From positions 34,260 to 98,259 of the forward strand of contig DATAXV010000160.1 in NCBI GenBank assembly GCA_036272915.1: DNA of 64,000 nt. The letters are read 5' to 3'. The notes beneath the pieces are model-generated. The model searched no databases, was not told the DNA's origin, and worked only from the letters and a program-made list of their open reading frames with translations. Each line of letters begins with the position of its first letter. Position 1 is the first letter of the stretch. Of the stretch, positions 43,161 to 51,429 are shown in pieces. The translations under genes were made by a program, and so were the position numbers. This DNA comes from DATAXV01 sp036272915. Lineage in GTDB: Bacteria > Chloroflexota > Dormibacteria > Dormibacterales > Dormibacteraceae.

Positions 43161-43392
43161 ACGACGGGCACCACGGTGAGAGTCCCGCTCCAGTCAGCGG
43201 GGACGTCCCGGCCGGCGCCGCCCGGACCGTGGGCTGGTCGGGAGTTCATGGGCGCCTCATCTTCACCATGGCCTCACCCTCCGCCGATCCAGCGGGGACA
43301 TCCCGGAGGCGGTGGCCGAGCAGAACGCCCATGCGGGCAGGGACGGACGACGCGGCGCCGGACCCCGGCGCGGCCTCGATAGTCTTAACCGG

Positions 43393-43668
43393 GTGCACGG
43401 CGAGTACAAGGCCCCGGCGGGGAAGCTGGTTGTGGTCGACACCGAGGTCCTCGACGGCCGCCTTCACCGCGTCGAGGTGACCGGCGACTTCTTCCTGGAG
43501 CCGCCTGAGGCGCTGGATCAGATCACGGCCGCCCTGGAGGGGGCTCCGGCCGATCTGGACGAGGACGCGCTCGCCGCCAGGATCGAGGAGCGGCTCCCCG
43601 ATGGTGCCGCCTTGATCGGGTTCGATGCGCGGGCCGTGGCCAGGGCGGTCCGCCGGGCGCTGGCGTGA
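43393..43668 (+). CDS. lplB: LplB-like C-terminal domain of a split lipoate-protein ligase
   Basis: The 91-residue protein (GTG start at 43393) matches the accessory C-terminal domain of lipoate ligases: GEYKAPAGKLVVVD, VTGDFFLEPPEALDQI and a short helical end. In archaea such as Thermoplasma this domain is a separate LplB needed for lipoate activation. It overlaps the LplA gene by four bases (GTGA). The frame extends upstream to 43312, but the family match begins at the GTG. Confidence 0.82.
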   Translation: MHGEYKAPAGKLVVVDTEVLDGRLHRVEVTGDFFLEPPEALDQITAALEGAPADLDEDALAARIEERLPDGAALIGFDARAVARAVRRALA

Positions 43669-44453
43669 CTCCGGAGCTCGAGGCCCGCTGGCGTTCCCAG
43701 CGCTGGCGCCTGATCAGGGGCCGGCCGATCGCGGCACCCCTCAACCACGCCCTGGACGAGGTGCTGCTGCGCCGCTGCGGCGGCGGCTCGGCGCCACCCA
43801 CGCTGCGCTTCTGGGACCGGCTGCTGCCGGAAGTCGCGATCGGACGCTTCCAGTCGGTGCGCAACGAGGTCGACATGGCCGCGGCGGACCGACACGGCGT
43901 CCAGGTGGTGCGGCGGATGACCGGCGGGGGCGCCATCTTCATCGAACCGGCGAACATCATCACCTACTCGCTGACCGGCCCCGAGGCGCTGGTCGAGGGC
44001 CTCTCCTTCGTGGAGTCCTACGCCTTCTGCGACCGCTGGGTGATCGCCGCCCTCCGCTCGCTCGGGCTCGACGCCGTCTACCAGCCGATCAACGACATCA
44101 GCTCGTCGGGGGGCAAGATCGGAGGGGCGGCCCAGGCCCGCCGCTATGGCGGGGTCCTCCACCACACCAGCATGTCCTATGACCTGAACTCGGATCGGAT
44201 GCTGGAGGTGCTCCGCATCGGAAGGGAGAAGCTCAGCGACAGGGGCATCGCCAGCGCCGCCAAGCGCGTCACCCCGCTCCGCCAGCAGACGGACCTCCCC
44301 CGCGACCGCATCGTCGAGCGGATGGTCGCGAGCTTCACCGCCATCGTCGGCGGTCTCGACGAGGAGCCGCTGGCGGAGGGCGAGCTGGCCGAGGCCGAGG
44401 CGATGGTGGAGACCAAGTACGGCACCCGGGAGTGGACCCACCTCCTGCCCTGA
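43665..44453 (+). CDS. lplA: Lipoate-protein ligase A catalytic subunit
   Basis: The 262-residue protein has the biotin/lipoate ligase fold with RRMTGGGAIF (usual RRxTGGGxVY) and GGKIGGAAQARRYGG with the catalytic lysine. It lacks the C-terminal accessory domain, which is encoded by the preceding gene. Together they attach lipoate to dehydrogenase E2 or GcvH proteins. GTG start; the gene is convergent with the ferredoxin gene. Confidence 0.88.
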   Translation: MTPELEARWRSQRWRLIRGRPIAAPLNHALDEVLLRRCGGGSAPPTLRFWDRLLPEVAIGRFQSVRNEVDMAAADRHGVQVVRRMTGGGAIFIEPANIITYSLTGPEALVEGLSFVESYAFCDRWVIAALRSLGLDAVYQPINDISSSGGKIGGAAQARRYGGVLHHTSMSYDLNSDRMLEVLRIGREKLSDRGIASAAKRVTPLRQQTDLPRDRIVERMVASFTAIVGGLDEEPLAEGELAEAEAMVETKYGTREWTHLLP

Positions 44454-44460
44454 GCTACGG

Positions 44461-44688
44461 TCAGGCGGCGGGCGGCGGTGTCCGCCGCGGCCCGCGCTCG
44501 AGGCGCAGGGCGAGGACCGGGCAGACGGCCACCGCGCGGCGAGCGTGCGCCTCCAGCGCCTCGGGGACGTCCTCCCGGCGGAGGATCGGATAGCCCCAGT
44601 CGTCGAGCTCGATGAGCTCGGGAAGGAGCTCGGCGCAGAGGCCGTGGCCCTGGCATCGGATGCGATCGATCCGAACCGTGGAGGCCAC
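44461..44688 (-). CDS. Single-cluster ferredoxin (3Fe-4S-like)
   Basis: The 75-residue protein carries CQGHGLC near the N-terminus and a late CPVLAL, that is CxxHxxC...CP. The central cysteine of a 4Fe-4S CxxCxxC is His, as in P450-type [3Fe-4S] ferredoxins. GTG start, two bases after the stop of the NuoF-like gene. As the last gene of the flavin operon it probably supplies or receives electrons of the NuoF-like subunit. Confidence 0.87.
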   Translation of the reverse strand: MASTVRIDRIRCQGHGLCAELLPELIELDDWGYPILRREDVPEALEAHARRAVAVCPVLALRLERGPRRTPPPAA

Positions 44689-44690
44689 GT

Positions 44691-45917
44691 TCAGGCCACC
44701 CGCTCGGATCGCCGGGTCGAGCCGCAGCGCCGCTCCTCATGCAGCCGGAACTCCTCGGCGAAGGCGCTCAGCGCGCTGCCCAGGAGGCGTGCCGCCCCGT
44801 CCGGGTGGCCGCATGCGCCCCGGCCCGGCAGCTGCCCGCACCATCGCCGCAGCCGGTCGACATCTCCGGCCACGCCGGCGCCCCGTGCCAGCCGCGAGGC
44901 CGTCTCGGCGGCCGCGCCGAGGCCGAACCGGCAGGGACCGCACTGTCCGGCGCTGGCGCCGGCCATGAAGGAGAGGATCTCGGCGGTCGCCTGCACCGGG
45001 CAGGTGGAGGCGGGAAGGACGGAGATGACGCCGCAGCCCATGGCCAGGCCCTCACGGCGCAACCGAACGGGATCAAGGGACAGGTCCCAGGCCGCGTCGG
45101 CGGGCACCCAGGCACCGGCGTAGCCGCCGACCAGAACCGCGCCCGGCGCCTCCGACAGGCCGGCGGTGGACACCGCCTCGCCGACCGTGCTGCCCAGTTC
45201 GACCTCGATGACGCCGGGGCGGGCGACGGCGCCGGATAGGGAGACCAGGGCCGTGCCCGGGGAGAGGTCCCGCCCGGCGCCCCGATACCATCCCGGCCCG
45301 AACCGGGCGATGAGCGCGCTCGCGGCCAGGGTCTCCACGTTCTGGATCAGCGTCGGCCTGCCCCCGACACCGCGCTCGAACGGCCTCGGCGGGGTCGTCG
45401 TGGGCAGGGCCAGACCCCGATCGATGTACTGGACGGCCGCGCTCTCCTCTCCCGAGACGTACCCGGTGGGGGCCTCGACCAGGGTCATGGGTACGCGGCC
45501 GGCGCCACGCTCGGCCGTCGCCCGCATCAGCGCCGAGCGGGCGGCCGGATATTCGGTGCCGACGTAGAGCAGCACCTCGCGGGCGCGCACCGCCGCGGCG
45601 GCGACCTCGGCGCCGTCGAGGACGAGGTGCGGGCGGATCGCCATCAGCGTCCGGTCCTTGCCGCTCAGCGGCTCTCCCTCGGCGCCGTTGACGACGACCA
45701 CCGCCCGGCCCGCCGAACGCTCGGCGACCGAACGCCACTTGCGGCCGGCCGGGAAGGCGGCGCCGCCGCGCCCGAGGAGGCCGCTCCGCTCGACCGCGTC
45801 GATCAGCCAGGCCGGCTCCGGCGGCGGCAGGGTTCCCAGCCGGAGCTGGTGCGAGGTGAGGCTCTCGGCCCCCGCCTCCCCGTCGGGGCCGTCGAGCAGG
45901 CGGAGCGCGGTGTTCAC
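44691..45917 (-). CDS. NuoF-like NAD(P)H:acceptor flavoprotein subunit
   Basis: The 408-residue protein has GRGGAAFPAGRKW and NGAEGEPLSGKDR (FMN/NADH sites), PTGYVSGEESA, a SLBB-like ubiquitin fold, and a C-terminal cluster region with GQCGPCRFG and later cysteines. This is the NuoF/HoxF 51-kDa family. GTG start overlapping the stop of the membrane gene by four bases. Unlike NuoF it stands without NuoE or NuoG. It probably feeds electrons from NAD(P)H to the ferric-reductase-like membrane partner. Confidence 0.88.
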   Translation of the reverse strand: MNTALRLLDGPDGEAGAESLTSHQLRLGTLPPPEPAWLIDAVERSGLLGRGGAAFPAGRKWRSVAERSAGRAVVVVNGAEGEPLSGKDRTLMAIRPHLVLDGAEVAAAAVRAREVLLYVGTEYPAARSALMRATAERGAGRVPMTLVEAPTGYVSGEESAAVQYIDRGLALPTTTPPRPFERGVGGRPTLIQNVETLAASALIARFGPGWYRGAGRDLSPGTALVSLSGAVARPGVIEVELGSTVGEAVSTAGLSEAPGAVLVGGYAGAWVPADAAWDLSLDPVRLRREGLAMGCGVISVLPASTCPVQATAEILSFMAGASAGQCGPCRFGLGAAAETASRLARGAGVAGDVDRLRRWCGQLPGRGACGHPDGAARLLGSALSAFAEEFRLHEERRCGSTRRSERVA

Positions 45918-46507
45918 TGAGGACGCTCCGCGCGCACCGCCGGACGGAGCGCCGCCGCGGACTCCGGCGAAGAGATGCTCACCGAGCCGGCCCGCAGCCG
46001 GAGGCCGACGGCGGCCACCACCGCGGCCGCGGAGACGACGTCGAGGGCCACCATCCAGGTGAGGCCGAAGTCGCTGCCCGTGCCCATGCCGTGGATCATG
46101 GCCACCGGCCAGCAGGCGTAGGCCGCCCAGTGGACGAACCGCCAGAGGCGGAGGCCGATGACCTGACGCAGCAGGCTGGTCACGACCAGGGTCACGATCA
46201 GGTAGAGCGCGACCGAGCCCAGCCCCAGCCAGAGGCGGCGGTAGCCGACGGCGAACGGTATCACCGCCGCCCGCCAGCCGAGCGCGGTGTAAGGATCCAC
46301 CACCGCGAGCACGATGTGGAGGGCGAGCACGACCAGCGCCAGCAGGGCCAGGTTGCGATGCAGGCCGACGGTCAGGAACCGGGGCCACGCCGGGCTGCTC
46401 CAGCGGAGCGCGGAGACGATGCCGAGGCACAGGATCGCGGTGAGGAGGACGAGGGAGACCGCGCCCGCGCCGCGGATCGTGTACCAGAGCAGCGAATCGA
46501 CGGTCAT
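45914..46507 (-). CDS. Ferric reductase-like transmembrane protein (b-type heme)
   Basis: The 197-residue protein has six hydrophobic helices with two histidine pairs: HRNLALLALVVLALH in one helix and HWAAYACWPVAMIH in another, suited to bind two b-type hemes across the membrane. This is the core of the ferric reductase/YedZ (MsrQ) family without FAD/NAD domains. It is coupled by 4-base overlaps to ApbE upstream and the NuoF-like gene downstream. Confidence 0.88.
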   Translation of the reverse strand: MTVDSLLWYTIRGAGAVSLVLLTAILCLGIVSALRWSSPAWPRFLTVGLHRNLALLALVVLALHIVLAVVDPYTALGWRAAVIPFAVGYRRLWLGLGSVALYLIVTLVVTSLLRQVIGLRLWRFVHWAAYACWPVAMIHGMGTGSDFGLTWMVALDVVSAAAVVAAVGLRLRAGSVSISSPESAAALRPAVRAERPQ

Positions 46508-47439
46508 GACGCCACCGCCTGCGGCTGCGCCCCGGCCGGCCATCCGTTGACGGCGGCAACCCGTCCCACAGTCGAGACCAGCCGGGCGGGGAGGCCCTCG
46601 CTCTCGAGCCAGGGGATGGCGCCCTCGCCGAGGACGATGGCGGCGGTGGCGGCGGTGTTGGCGTCGACGCAGCTCGCGGCGGCGACCGTGGCCGTCCGCC
46701 AGGGGCCGTCCGCGGGCAGCCCGGTCGAGGGATCGATCAGATGGTGGAGGTCGACGCCGCCCCGTCGCCAGCGGCGGACGGTGGTCGACGACGTGGCCAG
46801 GGGGCTGCGGACGCAGACCGTCTGCCCCTCGCCGTCGGGCGGGGTCCGGCAGTCCTCGGCGACCAGCACCCGCCATCCCTCGACCGGGGCCTCACCGCCG
46901 ACGGCGATGTCCCCGCCGATGCTGACCAGGACCCCGGCACCGTTGGCGGCGGTCGCCGCCGAGGCCGCGCCCAGGTCGACGGCCAGGGCCTTGCCCACCG
47001 AGCCGAGGTCGAGCCGGCAGCCGGGCGGCGTCCAGAGCCGTCTGGCGGCGCGATCGAGGCGCACCTCGGTCCAGCCGGGGACGGGGGTGACGGTGAGGAG
47101 GAGCGGCCCCTCCTCGCGGAGGAGGGTGAAGTCCCGGTCATAGCCGATGCGCCGCACGGCGGCCCCGACCGTGGGGTCGACGGCGCCCCCGCTGCGCCGC
47201 GCCGCGTCCAGCGCGGCGTCCAGAGCGAGCGCGAGCAGCGGTCCGACCGTCACCGTCCGGCCCGAGGACTCGTTCACGCGGCTCAGCTCGCTGTCCCGCC
47301 GGAACCGGCTGTAGGCGCGGTCGGCGCGATCGATCACGTGGGCGACGGCCTCCGCCGCCGCCGCGACTCGGGTCGCGTCTGTGCAGAGCACCACCACCCG
47401 GGTGCCGATCGCGTCCCACTCGCGCCGGGCGGGGATCAT
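46504..47439 (-). CDS. apbE: FAD:protein FMN transferase
   Basis: The 311-residue protein matches ApbE: SRFRRDSELSRVN, the VDPTVG segment, DLGSVGKALAVD, GGDIAVGG, HHLIDPSTGLPAD and the DANTAATAAIVLG magnesium/FAD site. ApbE transfers FMN to Thr/Ser of exported proteins. No signal peptide is obvious at the chosen ATG. Its ATG shares a base with the stop of a small secreted S/T-rich protein, and it precedes the ferric-reductase-like gene. Confidence 0.92.
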   Translation of the reverse strand: MIPARREWDAIGTRVVVLCTDATRVAAAAEAVAHVIDRADRAYSRFRRDSELSRVNESSGRTVTVGPLLALALDAALDAARRSGGAVDPTVGAAVRRIGYDRDFTLLREEGPLLLTVTPVPGWTEVRLDRAARRLWTPPGCRLDLGSVGKALAVDLGAASAATAANGAGVLVSIGGDIAVGGEAPVEGWRVLVAEDCRTPPDGEGQTVCVRSPLATSSTTVRRWRRGGVDLHHLIDPSTGLPADGPWRTATVAAASCVDANTAATAAIVLGEGAIPWLESEGLPARLVSTVGRVAAVNGWPAGAQPQAVAS

Positions 47440-47765
47440 CACGTGCCCCCGCTCGTCACCGTCCCGCCGCCGGACCCGGAGGAGGGGGCGGTGACGGTCG
47501 GCGTGGCCGCCGGCGTCGGGGTGGGTGTAGCCGCGGGCTGGGTCGTGACCGAGGTCGGCGCCGCGGTCGGGCTGGACGTCGGCGCGGGCGTCGCCGTCGC
47601 CGTCCGGTCCCCGCTCGTCGTCGCGTGGCCGGGGTCGGCGGAGGCGGCGACGGCGGCGAGACCGGCGACCCCGGCGATCGCGGCCAACACGGCGCCGGTG
47701 GTGAGCCGGCGCAGGCGCCGGAGAGCCCGGTCGCGGCGGCTGGGAGATGTGCCTGTCTGGGCCAT
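47439..47765 (-). CDS. Short exported Ser/Thr/Pro-rich protein, possible ApbE substrate
   Basis: The 108-residue protein has a basic N-terminus, one transmembrane or signal helix (about 23-43) and then about 65 residues made almost only of Ala, Thr, Pro, Ser and Gly, ending GGGTVTSGGT. The start at 47765 (MAQTGT) gives the usual n-region; the frame extends to 47807. It has no FMN_bind domain. Its place ahead of apbE, and Thr-rich glycine tail, make it a candidate covalent flavin carrier, but it could be a simple linker-like anchor. Confidence 0.7.
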   Translation of the reverse strand: MAQTGTSPSRRDRALRRLRRLTTGAVLAAIAGVAGLAAVAASADPGHATTSGDRTATATPAPTSSPTAAPTSVTTQPAATPTPTPAATPTVTAPSSGSGGGTVTSGGT

Positions 47766-47966
47766 GAGCACGATGCTGCGGTCGCAACCTTGCGCGGGGA
47801 TGAACATTGCCGCCGCGGGCCGGGCGGCGTACGCTGAGCGCGGCGCGCGGAGGGCGCATCCGGGTCCGCGGAAAGGACGGTGTCCACCTCCAGGAAGGCA
47901 GTTCCGTCTGCTGTATCTCTTCCTCGGCCTGACGAGCGGACCGCGGGCGTGTGAGAGAGAGATGCC

Positions 47967-49931
47967 ATGTCAGCTCCCCTTCCCGGAAGGATCGACCTCG
48001 ATCAGCTGCGGCGCCAGGCCAAGGAGCTCCGCGACGCCGCCAGGCTGGGCGAGGCCCCCGCCGCCGCCCGCGTCGCGCGCCACCTAACCCCGCGGCCTCC
48101 GGAGTCGATCAATCTGGCCGTCGCCCAGCTCGTGATCGCCCGCGAGAACGGCTTTCCCAGCTGGCCCCGGCTCAAGGCCGCGGTGGAGGCGACCGGCGGC
48201 GACACCAGCCGGCTGGCGCGGACCCTCCTCGCCGCCAGCATCGAGGGACGGGTGCGTCTCGCCGCCCGGATCGTCGAGGCGACGCCCTCGATCGCCCGCC
48301 ACGGCCTTTTCACCGCCGCCGTCCTCGGCGATGCGTCCCGCACGGCGGAGCTCCTGGCCGAGGATCCGTCGCGGGCTCTCGAGCTCGACGACGACCGCGG
48401 CTGGCCGCCGCTCCTGTACGTGTCCTACTCGCACTGGCACCGCATCGACCCCACCCGCGCGGCGGGGCTGGCCGAGACGGCGCGGCTGCTGCTCGACGCG
48501 GGGGCCAGCCCGGACGCCAACAACGGCGGGCGGCCGGGGTTCGACTACCGCTCGGCGCTGCACGGCGCGGCCAGGACCAACCAGACGGCAGTCGTCCGGC
48601 TCCTGCTGGAACGAGGCGCCCTCGCCGACGACCGCTTCTCGCTGGGCGAGGCGGTTGAGTGGCCCGACCACGAGAGCCTCCGGCTGCTGCTCGACCACGG
48701 GGCCATGCTCCACCGGACCTGGTCGCTGGAGGCCGCCGTCGGCGCCGGGGACGCCGTCGCCGTCACCATGCTGCTCGAGGCGGCGGCGCGGGTCGAGCCG
48801 GCCTCGCGGGTCGCCGACCGGGCCGGATCGGCCCTGATCGAGGCGGTCAGCGGCGACGTCTCCGTGGTCGAGGCGCTGCTCGCCTTCGGGGCCGATCCCG
48901 CCGCCCGACACGAGGAGAGCCTGGTGCGCCACGCGGTGCGGGTCGGGAACCACCCGGTGGCGGCACTGCTGGCCGACCACGGGGGGCGCGACGACGCCGG
49001 CGACGCCGACCGCCTGATCGGCGCCTGCGCCAGGGTCGACCGGGCGGAGGCGAACCGGATCCTGGCCGCGCATCCGGGCCTCTTCAACGAGATGTCCGAG
49101 ATGGACCGCGCCGCCGTCGTCGACCTGGCGCAGTGGAAGGGGGCCGATGCGGTGGCGATGTCGCTCGATCTCGGCTTCCCCGTCAACGCCCGGGGCGAGA
49201 ACGGGGAGACCGCCCTCCACCAAGCCGCCTACGAGGGCCGGCCGGACACCGTTCGGCTCCTCATCGAGCGGGGCGCCGAGATCGACGCGCTCGACTCTCG
49301 GTTCGACGGCACTCCGCTCGCCTTCGCCACCGTCGGCAGCGGCGGGCGGCCGGCCTCCGCCGGCGACTGGGTGGAGACGGTGCGCCTCCTGCTCGACGCG
49401 GGCGCGTCGCCGGAGGGCGTCTGGCTCTCCCTACCCAAGGAGCCGAGCGAGGAGGTGGCGGCCCTGCTCAGGGCGCGAGGCGTGCCCTCTCCGGAGTCGG
49501 TCGAGGAGACCATGGCGGCGGAGGAGCCGGTCCCGGCCTGGGCGCAGCCCGGCGTGCTGGGCGAGATCGGGGAGCAGGTCCGGACGGCCTACGAGACCGC
49601 CGACATGGACCTGTTCGCCTCGCTCCTCCATCCCCAGGTGCGGTGGGGAGGTGGCGGATCCGACGGCTGCACCGACCGGGAGCAGGTCCTCTCCTGGTAC
49701 CGGAACCTGGACGATCGCGGCGCCCGGGCCTCCGTCACCGGTGTCGAGGTGCATCCCGGCTCGGTGCTGGTCGGCCTGGTCTGGGGCCAGCCCGCCATCG
49801 ACGTCCGGCAGAGCCCGGACCAGGCCCGCTACCAGGTCCTCCGCGTCGAGGACGGCCAGATCGTCGAGATCATCGGCCACCCCGACCTGGCCGGCGCCCG
49901 CGCCACCGCGGCCGGGTCGGACGGATCCTGA
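47967..49931 (+). CDS. Ankyrin-repeat protein with C-terminal NTF2/SnoaL-like domain
   Basis: The 654-residue protein has multiple ankyrin repeats between about residues 85 and 525 (for example GETALHQAAYEGRPDTVRLLIERGAEIDA), then a domain of about 110 residues beginning EQVRTAYETADMDLFASLLHPQVRW, which is typical of SnoaL-like/NTF2 folds. No signal peptide or membrane helix. The partner is unknown. The gene is divergent from the flavin operon, with about 200 bases between the start codons. Confidence 0.88.
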   Translation: MSAPLPGRIDLDQLRRQAKELRDAARLGEAPAAARVARHLTPRPPESINLAVAQLVIARENGFPSWPRLKAAVEATGGDTSRLARTLLAASIEGRVRLAARIVEATPSIARHGLFTAAVLGDASRTAELLAEDPSRALELDDDRGWPPLLYVSYSHWHRIDPTRAAGLAETARLLLDAGASPDANNGGRPGFDYRSALHGAARTNQTAVVRLLLERGALADDRFSLGEAVEWPDHESLRLLLDHGAMLHRTWSLEAAVGAGDAVAVTMLLEAAARVEPASRVADRAGSALIEAVSGDVSVVEALLAFGADPAARHEESLVRHAVRVGNHPVAALLADHGGRDDAGDADRLIGACARVDRAEANRILAAHPGLFNEMSEMDRAAVVDLAQWKGADAVAMSLDLGFPVNARGENGETALHQAAYEGRPDTVRLLIERGAEIDALDSRFDGTPLAFATVGSGGRPASAGDWVETVRLLLDAGASPEGVWLSLPKEPSEEVAALLRARGVPSPESVEETMAAEEPVPAWAQPGVLGEIGEQVRTAYETADMDLFASLLHPQVRWGGGGSDGCTDREQVLSWYRNLDDRGARASVTGVEVHPGSVLVGLVWGQPAIDVRQSPDQARYQVLRVEDGQIVEIIGHPDLAGARATAAGSDGS

Positions 49932-49947
49932 GGGGGGTGCGGGCGGA

Positions 49948-50877
49948 TCAGTTCGGGGCCCGGCGGCGCGTCGCCACCAGCCAGGCGGACCAGATGGTGA
50001 GGGCGACCACCGCCAGCTGGAGGACGGTGGGCACGACCGAGAACAGGAAGATGCCGACGATCGTCGCCGAGACCGGCTCCAGGAACTGGATCGTCGCCCC
50101 GACGATGGGTCCGACGCTGCGGAGGCCCTGCCAGTAGAGGAAGACGGCCGGGGCGAAGACGAGCACCCCGACGGCGAGGAGCCAGGGCACCTCCGAGGCC
50201 ACCGGCGGCAGCGCCGCGGTCAGCGGAAGCAGGAGCACGCCGGTGCAGCACATCTGAGCCCCGGCGCTGCTCAGGCGGGGGACGCCGGCGGAGAACCGCC
50301 CGACGACCACGATGAACACCGCCAGGGCCGCGGCGCCGGTCAAGCTCAGCACTGCCCCCAGCAGCGGATGGGGGTAACCGCCCGAGGCCGGCTGCACCCG
50401 CCAGGTGACGACGAGGGCGGCGGCGAGGGAGACGAGGGACACCGCTCCGCGCAGGTCCACCCGTCGCCGGCGACGGGCCATGTCGACCAGGAGCATCAGC
50501 ACCGGCGAACAGAGGTGAAGGGCGATCACGGTCCCGAGCGGCGCCAGGCGGAGAGCGGTGTAGTAGGTGGTGGCGTTCACGCCCTCGAGCAGGGCCAGCA
50601 GGAGGATCCACCAGCGGAGCGTCCGGATGGCCTCCCTGACGGATTCGCCAGTGACCCGGCCGAGCCCCAACAGCGCGATTCCCGCGGCCAGGCTCATGAT
50701 CGCGGCCACGGCGACGCCGTTGGAATGGAATCGGCTGATCAGCGCGCCGCTCGCCCCCCACAGACAGGCGGCGCCGGCGAGAGCCCCCACGCCGCCGATG
50801 CCCTCTCGGGCAGGCGACGTCGCGGAGGAGGGGTCGGGCACGGCGGCGCGAAGGATAGCAAGCGGAGGGCGAGGCAC
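49948..50877 (-). CDS. EamA/DMT-family transporter
   Basis: The 309-residue protein has ten hydrophobic helices in two EamA repeats, with the second repeat ending GATIQFLEPVSATIVGIFLF, a hallmark of this family. GTG start at 50877. These proteins usually export amino acids or metabolites. It is convergent with the ankyrin gene and its substrate is unknown. Confidence 0.9.
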   Translation of the reverse strand: MPRPPLAILRAAVPDPSSATSPAREGIGGVGALAGAACLWGASGALISRFHSNGVAVAAIMSLAAGIALLGLGRVTGESVREAIRTLRWWILLLALLEGVNATTYYTALRLAPLGTVIALHLCSPVLMLLVDMARRRRRVDLRGAVSLVSLAAALVVTWRVQPASGGYPHPLLGAVLSLTGAAALAVFIVVVGRFSAGVPRLSSAGAQMCCTGVLLLPLTAALPPVASEVPWLLAVGVLVFAPAVFLYWQGLRSVGPIVGATIQFLEPVSATIVGIFLFSVVPTVLQLAVVALTIWSAWLVATRRRAPN

Positions 50878-50935
50878 GTCGCCCCCCGGCCGGTCGTGGA
50901 GCTCCCGCCCACCTCGAGCCGGGCGCCCCGGATGG

Positions 50936-51346
50936 TTAGTACATCATCCGGGGGTCGTGGTAGTACTTGAACTCGAGCAGGTTGTTGGAGGGGTCCTTGA
51001 GGACGAAGGTGAGGTGTTCCTCGACCATGCCCTCGAACCGCGACTGGACCGGTCCGTAGGCCTCCACCTCGCGGACCTCGGTCAGCCTGACCAGGCGGTC
51101 GAAGTCCTCACGGTGACGGAAGGTGATGCCGAAGTGCCGGGGGTACAGCTCGAGGTCGCGGTCCCACTTCTCCGACAGATGGCAGACAACCTGGTCGCCG
51201 AAGAAGTCGAGGGTGATCCGGTCGTCGTAGCGCCGGGCCATCCGGCAGCCCAGCTTGGTGACGTAGAAGTCGAAGGTCTCGTCGAGGTCACGGACCGGGA
51301 TGGCGAGGTGGAAGACGTCCTGGGTTTCACGCATATCAGCGCCCAT
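50936..51346 (-). CDS. VOC-family (glyoxalase/dioxygenase-like) protein
   Basis: The 136-residue protein has the VOC fold with VFHLAIPVRDLDETFDFYVTKLG and a C-terminal DPSNNLLEFKYY holding the metal Glu. The His at HLAIPV and the Glu are in metal-ligand positions. An alternative ATG at 51334 gives 132 residues. It lies downstream of the hydroxyacid dehydrogenase and may be a lyase or isomerase of the same pathway. Confidence 0.87.
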   Translation of the reverse strand: MGADMRETQDVFHLAIPVRDLDETFDFYVTKLGCRMARRYDDRITLDFFGDQVVCHLSEKWDRDLELYPRHFGITFRHREDFDRLVRLTEVREVEAYGPVQSRFEGMVEEHLTFVLKDPSNNLLEFKYYHDPRMMY

Positions 51347-51429
51347 TCTCACGGAGGGAGGCGCCCGGCAGGGGCGATCGGGTCGAACCCATGGCCATTT
51401 CTTGCGAGCCTCTTGCGGGAGGCCCAGGA

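Noticed and set aside
48659..50970. Long plus-strand frames over the ankyrin and EamA genes
   Set aside because: Shadow frames; ankyrin repeats are readable only in the 47967 frame and EamA helices only on the minus strand.
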